From Verrucomicrobiota bacterium (GTDB taxonomy: Bacteria > Verrucomicrobiota > Verrucomicrobiia > Limisphaerales > UBA8199), in contig JARKQH010000383.1 of the NCBI GenBank assembly GCA_029974925.1, forward strand, positions 1 through 32,302: 32,302 nt of DNA, in the 5' to 3' direction. Below the pieces are notes generated by a model, which was not told the origin of the DNA, searched no databases, and saw nothing but the letters and a program-made list of their open reading frames with translations. Of this stretch, positions 8,765 to 16,610 are shown piece by piece (position 1 is the stretch's first letter; every line of letters begins with the position of its first letter). The position numbers were made by a program, and so were the translations under genes.

Positions 8765-9283
8765 TTACAACTGCTTGCAGCCGCCCATCCAGGGACAAGT
8801 CTCTTTTTGGGGACAACTGGCGCAACCATAGTAGCGGGAGACCAGGGGGAGGACGACGAACGCATTCAGGACGAAGGCGGCGGCGAGGGTCAGGGTCCAC
8901 CAGGAGAATTGCCGCACCAGCGTGAGGGCGGCCGGGATCAGCGGCAGGAACCAAAGCGGGACAATGACCGGGAGGTGGCGGCGGAATTGCTCGCGGAAGC
9001 GCGTCCCGTCGCGCCGGGGTTGGAGTCTGGCAGCGAGCTGGCCGTAACCGCAGGGGCAGAGGCGCGTGCCGTGGAAGTGGCAGTAGGGACACACGAAGAT
9101 CATGATCCAGAAAGCGCCGGCGATGCCGTAGGCGAAATAAGCCACCGCAGCGAGCCAGGCCCAAGGCTGGACGGGGAGGCCGAGCCAGAGCGCGGCACCG
9201 AGGAGAAGCATCAGGAGATAAGGTGCGTTGTCGAGGATTTCCTGGGAGCGCGAAATCGGGGGGAGGGGGCAGTCGTTGGGCAT
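8765..9283 (-). CDS. membrane protein with two four-cysteine clusters, unknown function
   Basis: This 172-residue protein has about four hydrophobic segments (roughly residues 20-36, 40-62, 105-122 and 126-148). It also carries eight cysteines in two clusters: CPYC-x7-CPC (C65, C68, C76, C78), and C154/C157/C163/C169 at the C-terminus (CASCPQKETCPWMGGC). Both clusters follow membrane segments and probably face the same side, so they could hold zinc or Fe-S centres. I do not recognise a named family. It stands alone between tRNA-Leu and a small Cys-containing gene on the same strand. Confidence 0.72.
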   Translation of the reverse strand: MPNDCPLPPISRSQEILDNAPYLLMLLLGAALWLGLPVQPWAWLAAVAYFAYGIAGAFWIMIFVCPYCHFHGTRLCPCGYGQLAARLQPRRDGTRFREQFRRHLPVIVPLWFLPLIPAALTLVRQFSWWTLTLAAAFVLNAFVVLPLVSRYYGCASCPQKETCPWMGGCKQL

Positions 9284-9434
9284 GGGCGGTTTGGGTCAAA
9301 TTCTGGCGGCAGAGTAACGCGCGCGGCCGGCGGCGTCACTTGAAAAACCGGGAGCGCGGCTGGGGGCTGGGGGCGGGGTGCCCGGGGAACCGACTTGGGG
9401 CCGGAGAAAAAGCCAAAACCTGCCGGCGGACCGT

Positions 9435-9722
9435 CTATTGGCTTGCCACGCCGGCCCGGCGAACCGAACGAGCCGCCCGGGGTTTTTCGGTGGCGCCATT
9501 GCGGGCGGCGGAGGCGGCCTGCTCGCGAATGTGCCGGCGAATTTTCCCGACCTGCGTGGCGAGATTCTTCTCCACCACATCGCGCCAGACCAGGCGGCAC
9601 TCACAGTTTTTGTTGGGGCAGCGCTCCAGAAAATTCAATTGCTTGCGACGCTGCCGAACCAGGGCGTTGAGCCTCTCAAGCTCCTGGGCCAGTTCGGCAA
9701 CCTGTCGTTTCTTGCTCTTCAT
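9435..9722 (-). CDS. small coiled-coil protein with a Cys motif, unknown function
   Basis: The 95-residue product starts MKSKKRQVAELAQELERL, predicted to form a coiled coil over about residues 5-30. This is followed by ERCPNKNCECR (C35, C40, C42), a possible metal-binding knot, then a basic tail. I preferred ATG at 9722 because the longer open frame upstream runs through an antisense shadow of the decarboxylase gene. It lies 50 bases downstream of the decarboxylase gene on the same strand. The function is not recognised. Confidence 0.5.
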   Translation of the reverse strand: MKSKKRQVAELAQELERLNALVRQRRKQLNFLERCPNKNCECRLVWRDVVEKNLATQVGKIRRHIREQAASAARNGATEKPRAARSVRRAGVASQ

Positions 9723-9772
9723 CGTAATGAAATCTATGGGAACAGGATAACTCTTCCGGCCGGATTTGTCAT

Positions 9773-11245
9773 TCACTTCGTTGCAGGGCCCGCGGCGGTT
9801 GGCCCCTCCGCCGCCAGGCTGGCGGCGGTTTGCCGGAGGGTGTCCCAGGCCCGGGCGACGTGCTCCTCGTCGGTCTGCGTCTGGCCCACGCACAGGCGCA
9901 AGGTGTAGCGGCCGTTCAACAGCGTGTGCGTCAGGAACATGGCCCCGCTCCGGTTCACCCGGTCCAGCAGACGGCGGTTGAACTCGTCGCCCGCCTTGTG
10001 CGCGAAGCAGACCAGATTCAGCGGCACGGGGGCCAAAAGGAGGAAATCCGGGGACTCGCGAATCCAGGCGGCAAAGCGCTGGGCCAGCTCCACGTGCCGG
10101 CGGATGTGATGGCGCAACCCCTCGGCGCCATAATGGCGGATCACAAACCACAACTTGAGGGCGCGAAAGCGGCGGCCCAGTGGAATCTGCCAGTCCCGGT
10201 AATCAATCACCCGGCCCGACTCGGACGCCTGGTTGCGCAGGTATTCCGGCAGGATGCTCAGGGTCCGGATCAGCGCCTGGCGGTCGGCCACAAAGAAGCA
10301 GTCGCAGTCGAAGTTGGTGAACATCCATTTGTGGGGGTTGAAGCAATAGGAATCGGCAAACTCGAGGCCGGCATGAATCCAGCGGAACTCGGGGCAGACG
10401 GCCGCCGTGCCGCTCATGGCGCCGTCCACGTGCAGCCACAAGCCGTGCTGGCGGCAAATGGGGCCAATCCTGGCCAAGGGGTCAAAGCCGTTGGAGGACG
10501 TGGTGCCCACGGTTGCGGCGACGAAACACGGTTTCCGGCCTTCGGCCAGGTCCCGCTCGATCTGGCCGGCCAGCCGGTCCGGCCGCAGGGCAAACCGCTC
10601 ATCCACTTCAATCAGCCGCAGGTTCCGGCGGCCGAGCCCGGCAATCTTGACCGCCTTTTCGATCGAAGAATGGGCCTGGGTGGAGGCGTAAGCCACCAGG
10701 TTTCCGTCGCATCCCTGCTCGTTGCTTTGAAAGCCCGTGGCTCGCTCGCGGGCGGCCAGCAGCGCACAGAGCGCGGCGCTGGAGGCGCTGTCCTGGATCA
10801 CGCCGCCGCCTGTTCCGCCCGAGGCGAAATGCGCCGGCAGGCCCAGCAACTCGACCAGCCAGTCCAGCACGCGGGTCTCCAGCTCGGTGCAGGCGGGGCT
10901 GGTGGCCCACAGCATGCCCTGGACTCCCAAACCGGCCGCGAGCATTTCGCCGAGAATGGAGGGACCGGAGTTGTTGGCGGGGAAGTAGCCGAAAAAATGG
11001 GGGGATTGCCAGTGCGTGATGCCCGGCAGGATCAGGTTCTCGAAGTCCTCCAGCAGGGCGCGGAACGGTTCGCCCCGCTCCGGCGCCGTGCGCGGCAGGC
11101 GGGCCAGAATCCGGCCCGGTTCAACCTGGGCCGTCACCGGCAGCGAATCCACGCGCCGCTGATAGGCCGCGATCCAGTCCACCACGGCGTGGCCCCAAAC
11201 GCGGAACTCCTCCGGGCTCATGTGATAATGGGTCGGCTGTGCCAT
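9773..11245 (-). CDS. PLP-dependent aromatic-L-amino-acid decarboxylase family protein
   Basis: The 490-residue protein is a full-length group II PLP decarboxylase, the family of DOPA, tryptophan, tyrosine and glutamate decarboxylases. It removes the carboxyl group from an amino acid to give an amine. The N-terminus (MSPEEFRVWGHAVVDWIAAY) and THWQSPHFFGYFPANNS are family hallmarks. The PLP lysine is K306 in NPHKWMFTNFDCD, the stacking histidine is H192 (AHSSIEKA), and the PLP-binding Asp is D274 (HVDGAMSGTA). The WMFTNFDCD block matches the aromatic amino acid branch, but substrate cannot be fixed from sequence. No transporter or amine pathway gene adjoins it. Confidence 0.9.
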   Translation of the reverse strand: MAQPTHYHMSPEEFRVWGHAVVDWIAAYQRRVDSLPVTAQVEPGRILARLPRTAPERGEPFRALLEDFENLILPGITHWQSPHFFGYFPANNSGPSILGEMLAAGLGVQGMLWATSPACTELETRVLDWLVELLGLPAHFASGGTGGGVIQDSASSAALCALLAARERATGFQSNEQGCDGNLVAYASTQAHSSIEKAVKIAGLGRRNLRLIEVDERFALRPDRLAGQIERDLAEGRKPCFVAATVGTTSSNGFDPLARIGPICRQHGLWLHVDGAMSGTAAVCPEFRWIHAGLEFADSYCFNPHKWMFTNFDCDCFFVADRQALIRTLSILPEYLRNQASESGRVIDYRDWQIPLGRRFRALKLWFVIRHYGAEGLRHHIRRHVELAQRFAAWIRESPDFLLLAPVPLNLVCFAHKAGDEFNRRLLDRVNRSGAMFLTHTLLNGRYTLRLCVGQTQTDEEHVARAWDTLRQTAASLAAEGPTAAGPATK

Positions 11246-11413
11246 AGGCGGTCGAGGCTAGGAAAAAGGCGCTCCTTGGCGAGCAGAATCCCGCGGCATC
11301 GGGCTGGAACGCGGCGGTTGGGGCCGCTGGGGTCCCGGGGAATCCCTTGGGCTTTTTCCAGCAAGCCCCCGAATTGAGGGGCGCGGCAACCGCGGGCAAG
11401 GTTGAGGCGGCTT

Positions 11414-11698
11414 ATGAAAATGTTGTTCTTCTCGTCGGATGAGATGGAGGTCAAGACCGCAAGCCAGAAATTCGCCACCGCCGGAATTCCCTGTGAAGTC
11501 CGCACCACCCCTCTCACGCGGGCGGAGCCGCCGGACCGGGTGTCGGCCGAGTTATGGATTCGCAATGACAAGGACTGTCACCGCGCCTTGATGCTGTGCG
11601 TTGAGCTGGGCATCGGCTTCTCGCGCCGGTCCCACCGCCCGACGCTTCTCGACGACGACTTCGAGCCCGCCGAATCGCTGGCGGCGGAAATGGACTGA
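11414..11698 (+). CDS. DUF2007-like small protein
   Basis: A 94-residue protein starts at ATG 11414 with GAGG six bases upstream; a TTG at 11402 is an alternative. The order is a beta-alpha start (MKMLFFSSDEMEVKTASQKFATAGIPCEVR), then a second half with ELWIRNDKDCHRALMLC. This is the pattern of DUF2007 (putative signal-transducing, ferredoxin-like fold), in which the protein takes the form of strand, helix, 'aGIp-evr', strand and 'elwV---d---A--ll'. An acidic tail follows. The biochemical role is unknown. Confidence 0.65.
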   Translation: MKMLFFSSDEMEVKTASQKFATAGIPCEVRTTPLTRAEPPDRVSAELWIRNDKDCHRALMLCVELGIGFSRRSHRPTLLDDDFEPAESLAAEMD

Positions 11699-11791
11699 GC
11701 CGCCTGGCTTGACCGGGCCATCGGGCACCCCGAGAATCGGCGCACCGATGAATCCCCGCGAACTGTCGGGTGACGTAACCCGGGTTCTCCC

Positions 11792-12328
11792 TCAGCGTTT
11801 GAGCTTCGCCACCTCGGCACTCATCTCCTTGAGGTGAACCTCCGCGTCGGGCGAATCGGTCACATGAAGAATCCGGCCATCCTTCCCGATCAGGAAACTC
11901 ACCCGCCGCGCCCGATTCTGCCCCGCCACGCGGACCCCAAAGGCATCGGCAATTTTTCCTTCCGGGTCCGCCAGGAGGGTGAAATTGAGCTGATGTTTTT
12001 GACGAAACAGCCGATGGCTCTCCGCCGTATCAAAACTGACCCCGGCCACCTCGACGCCGGCTGACTTCAGCTCCCCCATCCGATCGCGCAGGCCGCAGGC
12101 CTGCTTGGTGCATCCCGGGGTGTCATCCTTGGGATAGAAATACAGGAGCACCGCCTGCTTGCCGGCGAAGGTCCGCAACTTCCACGCGACTCCATCCTGG
12201 TCCTTGCCTTCGACCTCGGGAGCCTGGTCCCCCGCTTTCAGGGTTGGCTGGCCCGCGGCGCCTGCCGCGCCCGCCAGGGCCAAGACCGCCAGCCCTGCCA
12301 TCACCAGGGCAAAAAATCGGGTTCTCAT
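11792..12328 (-). CDS. secreted Bcp/PrxQ-type peroxiredoxin
   Basis: This is an atypical 2-Cys thiol peroxidase of the BCP/PrxQ group, reducing peroxides with thioredoxin-like donors. The peroxidatic cysteine is in DDTPGCTKQACGLRD, with the resolving cysteine five residues later as in PrxQ. I chose ATG 12328, preceded by AAAGGA, which gives a signal peptide (MRTRFFALVMAGLAVLALAG...AAG) and a mature domain starting near PTLKAGDQAPEVEGKDQDG. The export signal suggests a periplasmic location. It stands alone; the next genes are convergent or distant. Confidence 0.92.
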   Translation of the reverse strand: MRTRFFALVMAGLAVLALAGAAGAAGQPTLKAGDQAPEVEGKDQDGVAWKLRTFAGKQAVLLYFYPKDDTPGCTKQACGLRDRMGELKSAGVEVAGVSFDTAESHRLFRQKHQLNFTLLADPEGKIADAFGVRVAGQNRARRVSFLIGKDGRILHVTDSPDAEVHLKEMSAEVAKLKR

Positions 12329-12455
12329 CGCAGGTCCTTTTTTTACACTCAGGTAGCCCACCCCCGCCCCGGTGTCAAATGCCCCTGCCCCGTCCTGCGC
12401 CGCGGTCGGGTTGTCCGGGCGCGCGCCGGGGCGCTTCCCGTGAGGTGGCGGAAAC

Positions 12456-13232
12456 TCAGGCGCCCGGCACCGTTGGCGCCGGCGCGGCTTTCGGGGAAGC
12501 GGCCGCCCGCACGAGGGGCCGGCGGCGGAATTTGTTTTGGATGAGCAGGCGCCAGACCATGAAGAAGGCTTCGCGAATGATGTGGCCGGACATCTTGGAA
12601 TGCCCCTGGAAGCGGTCGGTGAAAATGATCGGCACTTCGACGATGCGCATCCCTTGACGCCACAACTTGTGGGTCATTTCGATCTGGAAGCTGTACCCGT
12701 TGGAATGAACCGCCTCGAGATCGAGCGCCTGGAGGGCGCGCCGGCGGAAGCACTTGTAGCCGCCGGTCGGGTCGGTAAACGGCATGCCGGTCACGGTCTG
12801 CACATACTTGGCGGCGCCCTTGCTGAGCATGAGCCGGCTCAAGGGCCAGTTGATGATGCGGATGCCGTTGAGATAACGCGAGCCCAGGACCAGGTCGGCC
12901 TCTTTGGCCGCCTCGAGAAACATGGGGATGTCGTCCGGGTTGTGGGACAGGTCGCCGTCCAGTTCGAACACGAACTCGTAGCCGTGCTCCAAGGCCCACT
13001 TGAAGCCCGCGATATAGGCGCGGCCCAGTCCGCCTTTCTCCTGCCGATGGAGCACGTGGATAGAGGGGTGGCGTGACGCCCACTCGTCCGCCAGTTTGCC
13101 CGTGCCGTCGGGTGAATTGTCATCCACCACCAGCAGGTCCACCGGGGTCGGCAGCGCCAGCAGCCGCTTACAAAGCGCGGGCAGGTTCTCCCGCTCGTTG
13201 TAGGTCGGCACCACGACCAGTGTCTTGTTCAT
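12456..13232 (-). CDS. polyprenol monophosphomannose synthase-like glycosyltransferase (GT2, Dpm1-type)
   Basis: The 258-residue protein matches soluble Dpm1-type GT2 enzymes, which transfer mannose or another sugar from a nucleotide sugar to polyprenyl phosphate at the cytoplasmic membrane face. Visible are VVVPTYNERENL, the nucleotide-binding VVDDNSPDGTG, the DxD-like FELDGDLSHNP and the acceptor region TDPTGGYKCFRRRAL. No C-terminal transmembrane pair is present, only one hydrophobic stretch (EAFFMVWRLLI). ATG 13232 is used because residues before it do not fit the family. The divergent neighbour encodes a polysaccharide deacetylase, consistent with an envelope-glycan context. Confidence 0.9.
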   Translation of the reverse strand: MNKTLVVVPTYNERENLPALCKRLLALPTPVDLLVVDDNSPDGTGKLADEWASRHPSIHVLHRQEKGGLGRAYIAGFKWALEHGYEFVFELDGDLSHNPDDIPMFLEAAKEADLVLGSRYLNGIRIINWPLSRLMLSKGAAKYVQTVTGMPFTDPTGGYKCFRRRALQALDLEAVHSNGYSFQIEMTHKLWRQGMRIVEVPIIFTDRFQGHSKMSGHIIREAFFMVWRLLIQNKFRRRPLVRAAASPKAAPAPTVPGA

Positions 13233-13435
13233 GCAAGCGTCCAAGCCCAAAGATACTTACCCGCTCTGGAGCCGGAAAACAAGCCGGGATCGGGAGGAAT
13301 TTGCGCCCGGCCGCCGCCCCGTCCCGGGCCGCGGAGTGCGCAGCGCGGCGCAGACCTCGCTGCGACTGGGGCCGCGAGCCAGGGAGCGGAGGGTTTCGCG
13401 CTTGTCCCACCCGGGCGAAATGTTAGGAATGGGTC

Positions 13436-14203
13436 ATGGCGCCGCGCCGGTTCGAGCCCTACACCACGCTGAAGCCGTTTGAAAAGCTGTTTCAAACCGG
13501 TCTTCCGATCCTCATGTACCACAAGCTCGGCCCCCGGCCGCGGGGAGCGCGGCTGAAAGGACTCTACGTAAGCGAGGACCTGTTTGGGCGGCAATTGGCC
13601 GAGCTGCACGAGGCCGGGTTTCGCAGCGTGTTATTGCCGGGCAGCGGGCACCCAGCGGTGGGGGGGCCGCGGCGGATCGTGCTGACGTTTGACGATGGGT
13701 GCTGCAATGTGCTGGAATTCGGCTTGCGCCTGCTGGCGCGCCACCAGTTCCAGGCGATCCAGTTTCTGGTCGCCGGGAGGCTGGGGGGGACCAATGACTG
13801 GGACCTGGCCCAAGGGGAAGTGCCCGTGGCATTGATGGACCGGAATCAGGTGCGGGAATGGCTGGCCGCCGGGCACCAGATTGGGTCCCATACCGTGCAT
13901 CACCCGTGGTTAACGCGCCTGAGTCCGGACTGGGCCCGGGAGGAGATCACGGCCAGCAAGAAGATGCTGGAGGACACGTTTGGCGTGCCGATTGAGCATT
14001 TCTGTTATCCGTATGGGGATTGGAATCCGCGGGTGCGGGACCTGGTGGCCGAGGCGGGCTACCACACTGCTTGCACGACCGAGGCGGGCATCAACCTGCC
14101 GGAGACCGACCGGTTCGCCCTCAAGCGGTTCACCGCGCGCTACCCGTCGCGCAATCTCAAGGCCGTTTGGGCCCGGTTGCGGCGCCGCGTGAGCGGAGTT
14201 TGA
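13436..14203 (+). CDS. polysaccharide deacetylase (NodB domain)
   Basis: This is a carbohydrate esterase family 4 enzyme that removes N- or O-acetyl groups from a glycan. The catalytic TFDDG is at residues 84-88, the metal histidines are in SHTVHHPW (H152, H156), and FCYPYGDWNPRV is the later conserved block. At 255 residues it is one full NodB domain with an N-terminal LPILMYHKLGP segment, common in cell-surface polysaccharide deacetylases. No signal peptide is evident, so its location is uncertain. Its last 47 bases overlap antisense with the convergent methyltransferase gene. Confidence 0.92.
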   Translation: MAPRRFEPYTTLKPFEKLFQTGLPILMYHKLGPRPRGARLKGLYVSEDLFGRQLAELHEAGFRSVLLPGSGHPAVGGPRRIVLTFDDGCCNVLEFGLRLLARHQFQAIQFLVAGRLGGTNDWDLAQGEVPVALMDRNQVREWLAAGHQIGSHTVHHPWLTRLSPDWAREEITASKKMLEDTFGVPIEHFCYPYGDWNPRVRDLVAEAGYHTACTTEAGINLPETDRFALKRFTARYPSRNLKAVWARLRRRVSGV

Positions 14204-14972
14204 GCGAGGGGCCGGGCTTGGTGCCGATGAAGGCGTAGCGGGCGTGGGTGATGCCGTTGACCGCCTGGTCGAGGTAGTATTTCAGTCCGCTGGAGAGGGC
14301 GACGCGCCGGACCTCCAGGGGCAGGGCCGCCTGTTTGAAGAACTCGCGGAAGTGGCTGAGGCTGTGAAAGCGCTCGTTCACACCGGTGGCGACCAGTTTT
14401 TCAATCATGCTCGCCCGGGACTTGAGTTTCACCAAGGGCCAGACCGGCTCGCGGATGGCGATGAAGCGGCCGCCGGGCTTGAGCACCCGTTTGGCCTCGC
14501 GCAGGACCTGGACGATGTTCGCGGCGTGCTGCAGCACGGCGGAACAGACCACAAAATCGAAGTGGTTGTCGGGGAACTGGAGGGCGTGGAAATCGGCGGG
14601 CATGCGGGTGATTTTGGCGGTATGGGCGCCCAGCAAGCGGAAGACCTGGGGCGCCTCCTCCTTGAGGAGCTTGGGCGACAGGTCGGTGGTGATGATTTCG
14701 ACGACCTTGGGGAGTTTGGACAGTTCGGCGCTCAGCCAGGCGCCGCCGGCGCCGATTTCAAGAATGCGGCCGCTGAATTCCACGCCGCATTTCCGCGTGA
14801 GGAAGGGCACGAAGCGGGGCAGCTCGTCCTTGAGCGTCCGCATCCATTCCTCGGGGTCGGCGGGCTGGCCCTTGAGGCGGCCACTGGCATCGCGCAACGC
14901 CGGCATGCGCTCGTGCGTGTAGCGGGAGTGGTATCCCTTCTTCTCGACGTATTTGGATTCGTGGCTGTTCAC
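14157..14972 (-). CDS. class I SAM-dependent methyltransferase
   Basis: The 271-residue product has a Rossmann methyltransferase core. Motif I is ILEIGAGGAWLSAEL, the acidic strand-2 end is IITTDLSPKLL, motif IV is FDFVVCSAVLQHA, and VLKPGGRFIAIREP is the post-core strand. The N-terminal extension (SHESKYVEKKGYHSRYT) and the C-terminal domain with FREFFKQAALP probably recognise the substrate. The location beside a glycosyltransferase and a polysaccharide deacetylase suggests modification of a surface glycan or lipid carrier, but the target is unknown. Confidence 0.88.
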   Translation of the reverse strand: MNSHESKYVEKKGYHSRYTHERMPALRDASGRLKGQPADPEEWMRTLKDELPRFVPFLTRKCGVEFSGRILEIGAGGAWLSAELSKLPKVVEIITTDLSPKLLKEEAPQVFRLLGAHTAKITRMPADFHALQFPDNHFDFVVCSAVLQHAANIVQVLREAKRVLKPGGRFIAIREPVWPLVKLKSRASMIEKLVATGVNERFHSLSHFREFFKQAALPLEVRRVALSSGLKYYLDQAVNGITHARYAFIGTKPGPSLKLRSRGAATGPKRP

Positions 14973-15014
14973 GGCACTCTAGAGGGCCAGCATAACGCAT
15001 GCGGGAGCGCCTGG

Positions 15015-15389
15015 CTAGCCACCGGCGCGGCTTTTGCCCGCGGGCGCCAGGGCCAGCCAAAGCCACCCCGCCAGAAAACTCACCCCGCCCACCGGCGTGA
15101 TGGCGCCCAGCCACCGGAGATTGGTCACGGCCAGAAGGTAAAGCGAGCCCGAAAACACCACGATGCCCGCGAGAAAGCAGCACCACGGCCCCACCCGCAG
15201 CGGACTGCGAGCGGCAAGAAGAACCAACATCAGAGCATGGACAAAATGGTAGAGGACGGCCTTTTCCCAAATTTCGGTTGTGCCGTGGGCGGACAAGGTT
15301 TCCTTGAGTCCGTGCGCCCCGAAAGCGCCGAGGGCAACGGCCAGAAACCCGGCCAGGGCCGCCCCGCGCATCGCCGCCGCATTGCTCAT
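15015..15389 (-). CDS. DUF423 family inner membrane protein (YgdD/TMEM256-like)
   Basis: The 124-residue protein has four hydrophobic segments and the family signature GAFGAHGLKETLS followed by KAVLYHFVHALMLVLLA and the TPVGGVSFLAGWLWLAL ending. DUF423 proteins are small conserved membrane proteins of unknown function in bacteria and mitochondria. I used ATG 15389, since the upstream part of the open frame is an unrelated shadow. It begins 13 bases after the epimerase stop on the same strand, so they are likely cotranscribed. Confidence 0.9.
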   Translation of the reverse strand: MSNAAAMRGAALAGFLAVALGAFGAHGLKETLSAHGTTEIWEKAVLYHFVHALMLVLLAARSPLRVGPWCCFLAGIVVFSGSLYLLAVTNLRWLGAITPVGGVSFLAGWLWLALAPAGKSRAGG

Positions 15390-15402
15390 GAGGGTGTCGT
15401 GT

Positions 15403-16452
15403 TCAGGCGGCTTTCTCGCGCGGACTGACCCGGAGGCCGAACTTTTCGGGGGCGCTGGCAAAGGACAAGACCCCCTTGTCGGCGGTGACGCCGCGGAAGG
15501 GGTCGTTGCGGATGAGGAGGTTTCCGTCAATGTCGAGGTAATCGCACAGTTCGGCCAGGTGGGCGGCGGCGCTGATGAGGATGCTGCTTTCGATCATGCA
15601 CCCGATCATGGTTTTCAGGCCGGCTTTGCGGGCGGCTTTGAGGGCGTCGAAGCCGCCGCTGACGCCGCCGCTCTTCACGAGCTTGACGTTGATGCCGTGA
15701 AAACATTCGGCGGCCGTTTCGATGTCCTTGGCGGTGTGATAGGACTCGTCGCCAAAGATCGGCAGGGGGGACCGTTCCTTGAGCCAGACCCAGTCTTTGA
15801 CGGGGGTGGAGGCTGGCATCGGCTGTTCGACGAACTGGATGTGACCATCCGCGGCGAGCCACTGAATCATCTCGAGGGCCTGCTCGCGGGTTTTCCAGCC
15901 TTCGTTGGCATCCACGCGGACCGGTTTGGCGGGGGCGACCTCGCGCAACGCGGCCATGTTGGCCTTGTCGTCGGGGACGCCGACCTTCATTTTGAGGACA
16001 GGGTAGGCTTCGGCCTCCTGGACCTTGCGGCGGATGACCTCGGGCTTGTCTATGCCGATGGTGAAGGAGGTGATGTGGTGCCGCTCGCGGAAGCCGAGGC
16101 CGAGGTAATCGTACAAGGGCTGGCGCGCCCGTTTGGCGGCGCCATCGAGGAGGGCGAGGTTGAGGGCGCATTTGGCGGAGGCATCGCCGGGCGACACGGT
16201 CTCGAGGTATTCCATGCTGCCGGGCACATCGCTGAAGGAGAGCCCGCGCGGGTCCACCTTCCGCAGGAAGGCCTGGACGGATTCGACGGTTTCGCGGTAG
16301 CGCGTGGTGGGGGCGGCTTCGCCCCGGCCCACGGTGCCGTCGGCCGCCGTCAACTCGACCAACACCGCGTTGAAGACGTCGGTGCCGCTGGCCCGCGCAA
16401 TGGTCCAGGTGTGCACCAGTTGGAGGTCCATCTGCCGGAAGGTCAATTTCAT
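15403..16452 (-). CDS. dipeptide epimerase (enolase superfamily, L-Ala-D/L-Glu epimerase-like)
   Basis: The 349-residue protein belongs to the muconate-lactonizing subgroup of the enolase superfamily. The catalytic lysines are in LKMKVG (K154-x-K156) and KLVKSGG (K260). Metal ligands are D181 (VDANEGW), E209 (VEQP) and D235 (GDES). The IGCMIESS block near the end, where an Asp-x-Asp loop or its equivalent reads the dipeptide substrate, fits L-Ala-D/L-Glu epimerases that recycle murein peptides. Other dipeptides or acid sugars are possible. It is followed closely by the DUF423 gene; the DUF4914 gene lies 158 bases upstream on the same strand. Confidence 0.9.
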   Translation of the reverse strand: MKLTFRQMDLQLVHTWTIARASGTDVFNAVLVELTAADGTVGRGEAAPTTRYRETVESVQAFLRKVDPRGLSFSDVPGSMEYLETVSPGDASAKCALNLALLDGAAKRARQPLYDYLGLGFRERHHITSFTIGIDKPEVIRRKVQEAEAYPVLKMKVGVPDDKANMAALREVAPAKPVRVDANEGWKTREQALEMIQWLAADGHIQFVEQPMPASTPVKDWVWLKERSPLPIFGDESYHTAKDIETAAECFHGINVKLVKSGGVSGGFDALKAARKAGLKTMIGCMIESSILISAAAHLAELCDYLDIDGNLLIRNDPFRGVTADKGVLSFASAPEKFGLRVSPREKAA

Positions 16453-16610
16453 GACTGTAACAAAAGCCGAAAACGGCGGGACAAGCAACACCGATATGGC
16501 GGGGGGATGGGAAGGCATGGCGTTTCGGCCCGGCCGCCGGGTCACCGAGCCGGACGTGGGAGCATGGTGGACCAACCCTGGTTTGGGCCTCCGCCAGGGT
16601 CCCGGACCGA

